A DNA stretch of 16,460 bases from an uncultured candidate division Zixibacteria bacterium (GTDB lineage Bacteria > Zixibacteria > MSB-5A5 > GN15 > PGXB01). The position numbers and the translations under genes are program-made. The notes under the pieces were generated by a model. It did no database searches. It saw only the letters and a list, made by a program, of their open reading frames with translations, and was not told the DNA's origin. Location: positions 1-16,460 of the forward strand of contig CALAMC010000032.1 of assembly GCA_937925655.1 (NCBI GenBank), given 5' to 3'. Of the stretch, positions 1 through 6,397 are shown piece by piece. Every line of letters starts with the position of its first letter. Position 1 is the first letter of the stretch.

Positions 1-307
1 AACGAAATAAAATTATTTACTGACCAGTCGAGATGCCGGGGGAGAGGGCCAAAACTCGTAGTTTACGAGTCTTTACGAATTTTATCTCGTAGATTACGAA
101 TTCAGCTTTTGTGGTTTTGGTGGGTCGAAAGCCCCGGCGAAGGTTGCGAGCGAGGCGAGCGAGTTTTCGACATCTTTAATACCCGTAGTGTGCGGGGCGG
201 CGATATAATAATCGCACCCAAAATGAAGCGCCCCGCGGCTCGAAGTTCTCGTTCAAAGAAGCAATGCCACGGGGCGACTTACAGCGGGGATATATGTTAA
301 CTGCAGT
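1..307. other. Non-coding stretch with several inverted repeats
   Basis: I see no convincing gene here. A 63-codon open frame at 109-300 has no ribosome binding site and no recognisable domain. The DNA is structured: a perfect hairpin ACTCGTA-GTT-TACGAGT at 54-70; a partial echo of it at 86-103 (CTCGTAGATTACGAATTC); a 7-bp stem GTCGAAA/TTTCGAC at 124-130 and 165-171 enclosing two copies of GCGAGCGAG (146-163); and an 8-bp stem GCGGGGCG/CGCCCCGC at 192-199 and 229-236 enclosing a second stem GCGAT/ATCGC (200-204, 211-215). The 229-235 arm can also pair with CGGGGCG at 270-276. It lies downstream of the minus-strand operon, so it may hold that operon's 3' end, a leader for a gene beyond the left edge, or a small RNA. 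I match no known RNA family. Confidence 0.45.
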
Positions 308-868
308 CTAACGCGGAGGCGGAGGGCGGTGCTCATTGCCCGGCCCGCCATCGAAAGGCGGCATAGGGTGTTTATCACCCGGTCTGGCGTCTCGCGGCCC
401 CGGCATTCGGGCCTTCTGAAATATGTCTATTATAAGTCGTTTGAGTTTTTCCTGCTGCTCCGGGGTACAGAAACCTTGCAGTTCCCGGACGTGTTCAATC
501 AGGCTCAATCCCAGCTGGGCGTGAAGCATCCCGATGGAATCCGTCAATGTACTAATCAGTATCGAATCAGGCGACGTCGCAAATAACTCGTCGAGTATCC
601 GGTTATTGAGCCCGAAAATCAGCGTTCTCAATGAATCGCCGTGGCGCATATGTTCGTCGCGCAACGTCTCCAACGCCTTAATCTGGTCATCGGACAAACC
701 CAGTTCGCGGGCGAAAAATCCGTCGGGCTTAAAACCCGGCGCCTGCCTTGGCGGCGGACCGGATCGATTCAAATGGAAATACCAGACCGTCCCCAATAGA
801 ACAATGTTCAAAACCACCAGAGTGATTATCGCCCACAGGCTCCAGCGACCGTTTAACATCATGCTCAT
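308..868 (-). CDS. Spy/CpxP-like periplasmic stress sensor (Metal_resist family)
   Basis: This 186-residue protein has one N-terminal membrane segment (about residues 10-30) followed by a helical periplasmic region. Residues about 50-150 resemble the Spy/CpxP/ZraP group (periplasmic heavy-metal sensor): a first LGLSDDQI motif, long amphipathic helices, and a second CTPEQQEKL motif where the family has LTxxQ. The C-terminal 35 residues are rich in Pro, Gly and His (GNEHRPPPPR), which could bind metal. Such proteins act as small envelope chaperones or as regulators that sense misfolding or metals. The start ATG has GGAGG five bases upstream (874-878). It lies nine bases after the upstream membrane-protein gene, third in an ECF sigma operon, so it is probably both a target of and an input to that sigma factor. 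The substrate or ligand cannot be read from sequence. Confidence 0.8.
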   Translation of the reverse strand: MSMMLNGRWSLWAIITLVVLNIVLLGTVWYFHLNRSGPPPRQAPGFKPDGFFARELGLSDDQIKALETLRDEHMRHGDSLRTLIFGLNNRILDELFATSPDSILISTLTDSIGMLHAQLGLSLIEHVRELQGFCTPEQQEKLKRLIIDIFQKARMPGPRDARPGDKHPMPPFDGGPGNEHRPPPPR

Positions 869-877
869 GAGCGCCTC

Positions 878-1231
878 CTACCGTCCGTCCGTATCGGTTA
901 AAAGGCGCGCCTGATCGATAAAATAACGGTCGGCCAGCACTTCGATATTCTGACCGCGGTCGTCCATGCGCCGGAAACCGTCGAGTGCCGCGTACAGGGT
1001 CACCAGATTAAGCAAGACAATCAATATCAAAAATACCGGGCTCAATTTCGGAAATCCGGATAAGGCAAATACATGTGGAGCGCGGCGGCTCCCCTCTTGC
1101 GACAATCGCCGCCGGACCCGGTCATAAAAGTCGTGGCCCGCTTCGAGAACCGGCAGACCGTCAAGAGCAGACATAACCGACTCGACCTGTTTTTCAACCT
1201 GCCCGTTTTTGTATGTGCCCTTTTTCTTCAT
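878..1231 (-). CDS. Small single-span membrane protein, probable anti-sigma factor
   Basis: A 117-residue protein sits directly between an ECF sigma gene and a Spy-like sensor gene. Residues 1-60 are charged and cytoplasmic in character (QVEKQVESVMSALDGLP). Residues about 63-85 form one hydrophobic segment (LSPVFLILIVLLNLVTLYAAL), and a short tail of about 30 residues would be periplasmic. This cytoplasm-membrane-periplasm layout and the gene order fit an anti-sigma factor that holds the ECF factor at the membrane. I see no His-x3-Cys-x2-Cys zinc motif, so it would be a zinc-free or divergent type. The frame extends upstream to a TTG at 1279, but the ATG at 1231 is preceded by GGAAGG and starts MKKKGTYKNG, so I prefer it. 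The function is inferred mainly from position. Confidence 0.65.
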   Translation of the reverse strand: MKKKGTYKNGQVEKQVESVMSALDGLPVLEAGHDFYDRVRRRLSQEGSRRAPHVFALSGFPKLSPVFLILIVLLNLVTLYAALDGFRRMDDRGQNIEVLADRYFIDQARLLTDTDGR

Positions 1232-1297
1232 AATTCCACACCTTCCCTCGTCGTTATATTGGACGTCAAATCGCGTCAATTCTTACGGCGATATTTA

Positions 1298-1894
1298 TCA
1301 AATCTTATCCCCGCGCTCAAAATAATCCGTAAGCCGCCGCCGCAGACTGACCTTGGCCCGATGAATCAGCGCTTCCACGGCCGCTACGTTTATTCCGAAT
1401 AATTCGGCAATTTCCTTATTATTTATTCCGTCATATTTGCTAAGCATCAATGCCACCCGCTGGTTTTCGGGCAATCTGTCTATGGCCCTAAATAATATTC
1501 TTTCCCGTTCTTTTTGCTCCAGTAATTCATGCGGGTCGCCCGCGGTTGCGATATCATCGGTTGTCACCCGGCGCTCCGGACTCGGCGAATCCTTTTTGGG
1601 TCCGCCCCTTTTTTGACGATTTTTGTGACGGAGAAAATTCAGGCATTTGGAGACGGCGATGCGGTATATCCAGGTGTTCAAATGCGATGCCTTGCGGAAC
1701 CGCCCGACCGAGCGAAACACCTCGGCAAACGTCTCCTGCGCCAGATCTTCGGCATCTTCATGATTATTCACGATTCTATAACAGATATTCAGAACGTGAT
1801 TTTTGCGTGATTCAACCAGTTGCCGGAAAGCCTCGGGACGTCCCTCCCGCAAATCTGACCACAATTCATTATCTTCACGAGAATTCTGGTTCAT
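1298..1894 (-). CDS. ECF-family RNA polymerase sigma factor
   Basis: A 198-residue extracytoplasmic-function sigma factor of the RpoE type. Region 2 covers roughly residues 20-90: NICYRIVNNHEDAEDLAQETF, where DAEDLAQETF is the classic 2.1-2.2 core-binding signature, then HLNTWIYRIAVSKCLNFLRH for -10 recognition. A charged linker (KKDSPSPERR) leads to region 4 near the C-terminus: LPENQRVALMLSKYDGINNKEIAELFG with the helix-turn-helix continuing VAAVEALIHRAKVSLRRRL. It directs RNA polymerase to envelope-stress promoters. It heads a minus-strand operon with the probable anti-sigma gene (66-base gap) and the Spy-like sensor. The frame can extend to a TTG at 1906; I chose the ATG at 1894 (MNQNSRED). 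No clear Shine-Dalgarno sequence precedes either start. Confidence 0.93.
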   Translation of the reverse strand: MNQNSREDNELWSDLREGRPEAFRQLVESRKNHVLNICYRIVNNHEDAEDLAQETFAEVFRSVGRFRKASHLNTWIYRIAVSKCLNFLRHKNRQKRGGPKKDSPSPERRVTTDDIATAGDPHELLEQKERERILFRAIDRLPENQRVALMLSKYDGINNKEIAELFGINVAAVEALIHRAKVSLRRRLTDYFERGDKI

Positions 1895-1904
1895 AAGTAT
1901 TGGC

Positions 1905-1933
1905 AATATAGCCGCGCCCCGACTGCATTACAA
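1905..1933 (-). promoter_or_regulatory. Candidate promoter of the ECF sigma operon
   Basis: On the minus strand TTGTAA (1928-1933) and TATATT (1905-1910) are separated by exactly 17 bases, a good sigma-70-type match. The predicted start of transcription falls within a few bases of the ATG at 1894, so the sigma mRNA could be leaderless, which would agree with the missing ribosome binding site. This is inferred from motif and spacing only. Confidence 0.4.
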
Positions 1934-2182
1934 GCGTTAATCGCCCTGATACAAAAATCCCGCAATATCCGGCGTAGGTTATCCCGGGAAATGGTGTCAA
2001 ATAAGTTTTAGGAATGGTACCTGCAAGTAATCGGACGTACGGCATTGGCGGGATAAATGCAGCAATAAACATTCGACATAATATATCAAATTTGGCAAAC
2101 TGCTTGTGGCGGCGAAAAGTAATAGCTATCTCATGAATACGCACCCTGGCCAAGTTTGACCGGATTAAAAGAATTATAAGGA
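1907..2182. other. Divergent intergenic region
   Basis: This gap separates the minus-strand ECF sigma operon from the plus-strand CotH gene. Apart from the sigma-operon promoter and the CotH ribosome binding site (AAGGAG, 2178-2183) I find no gene and no strong plus-strand promoter. An open frame across it on the minus strand has no domain or ribosome binding site. Confidence 0.5.
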
Positions 2183-2188
2183 GTGACC

Positions 2189-5100
2189 ATGAAAAGTGCC
2201 CTTTTCTCTCTGCTAATAACCCTCACTCTCGGCCCCGCGGCCTTCAGCCAGGGCTTCTATGACGTCGACAGCGTTCGCACCATTGAGATCATTTTCGCCC
2301 AGTCCAACTGGGATTACCTTCTCGACAGCCTGTACGCCCGCGACCTGGACGAACGGCTTATGGGTACCGTCATTATCGACGGGGTTCAGTTTGACAGCGT
2401 CGGGATTCGTTACAAGGGGTTCAGCACGTATAACCCGAACCGGGTTAAAAACCCGTTCAATATAAAACTGGATTATATAATAGAAGATCAGGAACTCGAA
2501 GGTTACGGAACCCTGAAGCTGGCCAACGTCTGGGCCGACCCGAGTTTTGTGCGGGAAGTGCTTAGTTATGATATTGCGCGAAAATATATGCCGGCCTGCC
2601 TTGCCAATTATGCCAACGTCTATGTCAACGGAACTTTGATTGGTCTCTATGTGAGCGTGCAGGACGTGGATAAATACTTCATGCGGACACATTTCAGCGG
2701 CAGCGACGAGGGCGCCCGTTTCAAGGGCGAAACCAATGGCTCGCCCGGTCAGCTCATCACCATCTGGGGATACTTCGGGCAGAATTCCTCGAGTTATGAG
2801 AATTATTATAAATTGGAGTCGGACGAAGGCTGGGACGAACTGATTGATTTCCTCGACACTTTGAATAATTACACCGCCGTGGTCGAAAGCGTTCTCAACG
2901 TCGATCGCCACCTCTGGATGATCGCCTATGATAACCTTCTGGTGAACCTCGACGCCCCGATAAACTTCGCTCATAACTATTATCTGTACCGCGACAATTC
3001 GCGCCGCTTCAATCCGATCGTCTGGGACTTGAACATGAGCTTCGGTGGATTCGGACAGATTATCGGCGGTTCGGTTCTTAATACTACGCAGATGCAGCAG
3101 CTGACGCCGTTTCTGAACCAGTCGAATTCCTATTATCCGATAATAAACAAGTTTCTGTCCAATGCGAGTTACAAAAAGAAATATGTCGCCCACATGAAAA
3201 CCATCATGGCCGAAAATTTCGCCAATGGCTGGTATCAGACGCGAGCCCTGGAACTGCAAAGCATAATCGCCCAGCACGTCCAGAATGACCCCAATAAATT
3301 TTATTCATATACCCAGTTTATAAATAATATTGCGTCGTCCGTGGGTTCAACCCCCGGAATAGTGCAACTAATGGCAGCCAGGATCAATTACTTGAACGGG
3401 TTGGCCGACTTTATGGCGACAGCTCCGACTATCGCGAATGTGGACCATACTCCCACCTCGGTACCGTCCGGATCGACCGCAACCGTCACGGCCACGGTCA
3501 CCAACGGGACTACCGTCACCCTGGCATATCGCGACATCGCCAATATGCCCTTTGTCAAGATAACCATGTTTGACGATGGCGGCCATGGCGACGGTGCCGC
3601 CGGCGATGGCGTTTATGGGGCCACCGTCATAGCCGGGGCCCGCGATATTCAATACTATATTTATGCGGAGAACACCAGTGCCGGAGCCTTCATGCCGGTC
3701 CGGGCTGAATTCGAGTATTATACGATCGATGTGACGGCTCATACCGGCACGGGTGTTGTCATCAATGAATTCATGGCCGACAACGATGCCGTCCAGCAGG
3801 ATCCGGCCGGGGAGTATGACGACTGGATCGAGCTTTATAATCCGACGACTTCCGCCATACCTTTGAATGGATGTTATCTGTCGGATAATGCCGCTATTCC
3901 CGACAAATGGATGTTCCCCGATGTCACTATCGAAGCCGGCGGATATTTAATTGTTTGGGCCGATGAAGGTGAAGGGCAGGAAGGCTTGCACGCTTCCTTC
4001 AAATTATCAAAATCGGGAGAAGCCATCGTTTTGTCTAATCCCGAACTGGCCGTAATCGATCAGGTAGCCTTCGGGGCCCAGACGACCAATATCAGTACCG
4101 GTCGCTGTCCCAATGGGTCGGGAACGTTTGACGTGATGGCGACGCCCACGTTTGGGGCGGCCAATGACTGTCCGGCCATTAATTATGAAGTGGTCATCAA
4201 TGAATTTATGGCCGACAACGGGACTTATCAGCAGGATCCGGCCGGGGAGTACGAAGACTGGATCGAGCTTTATAACCCGTCAACGACCACCGCTGTACCG
4301 CTGGCCGGTTGTTATTTATCGGACGATCCGGCCACGCCGAATAAATGGATGTTCCCTGACGTCACCATTGAAGCCGGTGGATATCTGGTGATTTGGGCCG
4401 ATGAGGATGACGGTCAGGAAGGTGTTCATGCCGGATTCAAACTGTCAAAATCCGGCGAAGCCGTTATCCTGTCCGACCCGGAACTGAACGTCATCGAACA
4501 GGTATCCTTCGGCGCCCAGGCGACCGATGTCAGCACCGGCCGCTGTCCCAACGGCACCGGTTCATTTGTCGCGACCGCGTCACCCACGATCGCCGCCGTC
4601 AACGACTGCCCGACCGTCAACTATGGCGTCGTTATCAATGAATTCATGGCCGACAACGATGCCTACCAGACGGATCCGGCGGGTGAGTACGAAGACTGGA
4701 TCGAGCTTTATAATCCTACGGCTTCGGCCATTTCGCTTGTCGGCTGTTTCTTGTCGGACAATGCTTCATTGCCGACCAAGTGGACTTTCCCCGAAGTCAC
4801 CATCGAAGCCGGCGGGTATCTGGTGATCTGGGCCGATGAGGATGACGGGCAGGAAGGTTTGCACGCCGCGTTCAAGCTGTCGAAATCCGGTGAAGCCGTG
4901 GTTTTGTCCGACCCCGAACAGGTGGTCATCGACCAGGTAACCTTCGGCGCCCAGACGACCAATGTCAGCACCGGCCGCTGTCCCAACGGCACGGGTGCCT
5001 TTGTCGTCACGAATACGCCGACTATCGGCGCCGTCAATGATTGCCCGGGCAATTGCTGTGTGATCTGGGGTCATCCGGGCGACGCCAACGCCGACAGCGC

Positions 5101-5296
5101 GGTCAACCTGCTGGATATTCTGTTGCAGATATCATATGTATATGATGATGATTTTATCGGGCCGGCCAATTCTCTGAGATGCGATGATCTATTGGATGCC
5201 AATGGTGACGGTAATATAAACCTCCTGGATATATTATATTTGATTTCCAATGTGTATGATACTCCGTCCGGCCCGGCGCCGGTCTGCCCGGAATAA
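2189..5296 (+). CDS. Secreted CotH-family kinase-like protein with three lamin-tail domains and C-terminal dockerin
   Basis: A 1035-residue exported protein. Residues 1-20 are a signal peptide (MKSALFSLLITLTLGPAAFS). Residues about 30-410 are a CotH domain, an atypical secreted protein kinase fold known from spore coats: VGIRYKG with K76, HNYYLYR at 262, and WDLN at 279-282, where many relatives have WDxD. Residues about 415-520 form a beta-sandwich-like linker. Three lamin-tail domains begin at 523, 668 and 814, each opening with VVINEFMADN and closing near GRCPNG and DCP. The C-terminus is a dockerin-like pair of calcium loops (DANADSAVNLLD at 965; DANGDGNINLLD at 1003) ending GPAPVCPE. The ATG at 2189 has AAGGAG five bases upstream; a GTG two codons earlier overlaps that site. 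It is monocistronic as far as seen. A role in phosphorylating or assembling surface proteins is possible but unproven. Confidence 0.88.
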   Translation: MKSALFSLLITLTLGPAAFSQGFYDVDSVRTIEIIFAQSNWDYLLDSLYARDLDERLMGTVIIDGVQFDSVGIRYKGFSTYNPNRVKNPFNIKLDYIIEDQELEGYGTLKLANVWADPSFVREVLSYDIARKYMPACLANYANVYVNGTLIGLYVSVQDVDKYFMRTHFSGSDEGARFKGETNGSPGQLITIWGYFGQNSSSYENYYKLESDEGWDELIDFLDTLNNYTAVVESVLNVDRHLWMIAYDNLLVNLDAPINFAHNYYLYRDNSRRFNPIVWDLNMSFGGFGQIIGGSVLNTTQMQQLTPFLNQSNSYYPIINKFLSNASYKKKYVAHMKTIMAENFANGWYQTRALELQSIIAQHVQNDPNKFYSYTQFINNIASSVGSTPGIVQLMAARINYLNGLADFMATAPTIANVDHTPTSVPSGSTATVTATVTNGTTVTLAYRDIANMPFVKITMFDDGGHGDGAAGDGVYGATVIAGARDIQYYIYAENTSAGAFMPVRAEFEYYTIDVTAHTGTGVVINEFMADNDAVQQDPAGEYDDWIELYNPTTSAIPLNGCYLSDNAAIPDKWMFPDVTIEAGGYLIVWADEGEGQEGLHASFKLSKSGEAIVLSNPELAVIDQVAFGAQTTNISTGRCPNGSGTFDVMATPTFGAANDCPAINYEVVINEFMADNGTYQQDPAGEYEDWIELYNPSTTTAVPLAGCYLSDDPATPNKWMFPDVTIEAGGYLVIWADEDDGQEGVHAGFKLSKSGEAVILSDPELNVIEQVSFGAQATDVSTGRCPNGTGSFVATASPTIAAVNDCPTVNYGVVINEFMADNDAYQTDPAGEYEDWIELYNPTASAISLVGCFLSDNASLPTKWTFPEVTIEAGGYLVIWADEDDGQEGLHAAFKLSKSGEAVVLSDPEQVVIDQVTFGAQTTNVSTGRCPNGTGAFVVTNTPTIGAVNDCPGNCCVIWGHPGDANADSAVNLLDILLQISYVYDDDFIGPANSLRCDDLLDANGDGNINLLDILYLISNVYDTPSGPAPVCPE
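3755..5048 (+). repeat. Three tandem lamin-tail-domain repeats inside the CotH gene
   Basis: Units start at 3755, 4190 and 4628, giving periods of 435 and 438 bases; the third runs to about 5048. The units are close at DNA level as well as protein level: ATCAATGAATT-ATGGCCGACAAC and GACTGGATCGAGCTTTATAA occur in all three. This suggests fairly recent duplication or continued gene conversion. Confidence 0.9.
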
Positions 5297-5465
5297 ATGG
5301 GGGACAGGTGCGATGATTAAGGCCTGACGGCTGATAAATCATGAATGTGGCGGAACCGTCCAACCGTTCCAAAAACCCCGTACTGACTCGGTTCCGCCAT
5401 TTGAATATTGCACCGCCGGCATTAAATTGACCTTTCGCGGGCATGCCCTTGAAAATTTGTCCTAT
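5297..5465. terminator. Convergent intergenic region with long stem-loop
   Basis: Between two converging genes there is an 11-bp perfect stem, TGGCGGAACCG at 5348-5358 and its complement at 5389-5399, around a 30-base loop. It is not followed by a T-run, so it is not a canonical intrinsic terminator, but it is well placed to end or protect both transcripts. Confidence 0.35.
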
Positions 5466-5497
5466 TCACACCCCACCACCGGCGCCGGGCCGGGGGG
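5466..5497. repeat. 32-bp GC-rich direct repeat, copy 1
   Basis: This block is identical to 6402-6433 and encodes (minus strand) the PPGPAPVVGC dockerin tail. A 15-base part (5478-5492) is also the inverted complement of 5269-5283 at the end of the CotH gene, so three dockerin tails in the neighbourhood share nucleotide-level similarity. Confidence 0.85.
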
Positions 5498-5516
5498 AAG
5501 CCGCATAAATAACAAA
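5466..5516 (-). pseudogene. Orphan dockerin C-terminal remnant
   Basis: Read on the minus strand, this stretch encodes PPGPAPVVGCE followed by a TAG stop just outside the shared block. That is the same ending as the neighbouring dockerin protein, whose last codons are GAG TGA instead of GAA TAG. The last 32 bases (5466-5497) are identical to 6402-6433. Upstream of the tail the frame does not continue as a dockerin: it runs into the stop of the FISUMP gene at 5517, and the LICYLCGF-like residues that would complete the module are in another frame. The FISUMP protein already has its normal ending, so this looks like the leftover 3' end of another dockerin gene that was replaced or rearranged. 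Confidence 0.5.
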
Positions 5517-6326
5517 TCAGTCCTTAACGCAACGTACCGAAAACGCGCCTTGCTTATAGTAATTGCTCCGATGTACTAATGAATAAATACAATGCAGGCT
5601 TCGGTCCCAGGCGCTGCTACTACTGCCCTCCGTGGAAGATGAAAAGTAGGCGTGGCTGCCCAGCTCGTAGAAGATACCATTGCTATCGCGGCAACCGCCG
5701 GGAAGCGCGGTAAAACCGCTTTCATTGGTAGCGCCTGTATTGGGACTGTTCCAATGCATCGTGCCGACTTCTTTTAACTTACCGCCTTCATCAGTACCAC
5801 GCCAGCCGGTAGCATCAGCTTCAGACTGACTCATACCAAGATACATTTCCAATTGCTTCCATTCGGCATCACTTGGCACATGCCAGCCGGCTGGGGCTAT
5901 ATTCCTGCTATCAGTTACAGCATACCAGTTATATAATCTCCCATAGGTGGCAACATTATTTATGTCATTATTGTATTCGCAATAGGCCCCGGTAGAAAGA
6001 CTTGCCCAGGTGGTGCCATCGGTAATATTAGGTATGGCGTCACCATTACGATAACAAGTAACTTTGAGATTCTCAGCCATCCACCACTGATCGCCGATCT
6101 TCACTGTTTGATAGGTATTGCCATCAATATCGGTTACCGTTCCGGTTTCCGGCCCGCAGATTGGTTCCGGTCCGGGAGGGGTACCATACTTATAATCGAT
6201 CAGGTAAAGAATGTCGAGCAAGTTGATTACGCCGTCATTATTGGCATCGCCGCAGACGCCCGCAAATGACATCACAGGCATGGTTAGCATTATAATGCCT
6301 GATAATGCAATTAACGCTCGTTTCAT
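5517..6326 (-). CDS. Exported FISUMP-domain protein with N-terminal half-dockerin
   Basis: A 269-residue exported protein. Residues 1-22 form a signal peptide (MKRALIALSGIIMLTMPVMS). Residues 26-56 are a single dockerin-like calcium loop, GDANNDGVINLLDILYLI, ending PPGPEPICG. The rest is a full FISUMP domain (Fibrobacter succinogenes major paralogous domain, TIGR02145): DIDGNTYQTVKIGDQWWMAENLK, YGRLYNWYAV, PAGWHVPSDAEWKQLE, GFTALPGGCRD, and the standard ending FSVRCVKD. FISUMP proteins are surface or secreted proteins with a C-type-lectin-like fold; their ligands are mostly unknown. The ATG at 6326 lies eight bases after AAGGAG; an ATG two codons earlier is too close to it. The dockerin-like module sits at the N-terminus, the reverse of its neighbours. 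The gene is probably transcribed after, or separately from, the propeller gene 71 bases upstream. Confidence 0.88.
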   Translation of the reverse strand: MKRALIALSGIIMLTMPVMSFAGVCGDANNDGVINLLDILYLIDYKYGTPPGPEPICGPETGTVTDIDGNTYQTVKIGDQWWMAENLKVTCYRNGDAIPNITDGTTWASLSTGAYCEYNNDINNVATYGRLYNWYAVTDSRNIAPAGWHVPSDAEWKQLEMYLGMSQSEADATGWRGTDEGGKLKEVGTMHWNSPNTGATNESGFTALPGGCRDSNGIFYELGSHAYFSSSTEGSSSSAWDRSLHCIYSLVHRSNYYKQGAFSVRCVKD

Positions 6327-6397
6327 GACCATAACTCCTTGTGTGCATTAAATGTGTTAAAAAACTACTTTAGCTACTCTATTTTGTATTTTTTTCA

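Noticed and set aside
109..300. 63-residue open frame
   Set aside because: It has no ribosome binding site and no recognisable domain, and it overlaps several inverted repeats. It looks like a chance frame in GC-rich DNA.
1231..1279. TTG start and a TTGACG...TATAAC promoter-like pair upstream of the anti-sigma gene
   Set aside because: The boxes are only 15 bases apart and the TTG has no ribosome binding site, while the ATG at 1231 has GGAAGG. An internal promoter is possible but not supported enough to list.
1875..2153. 92-residue minus-strand frame in the intergenic region
   Set aside because: It overlaps the start of the sigma gene and has no domain or ribosome binding site.
2213..3277. 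354-residue frame antisense to the CotH gene
   Set aside because: It is a shadow of the strongly supported CotH frame and has no family resemblance of its own.
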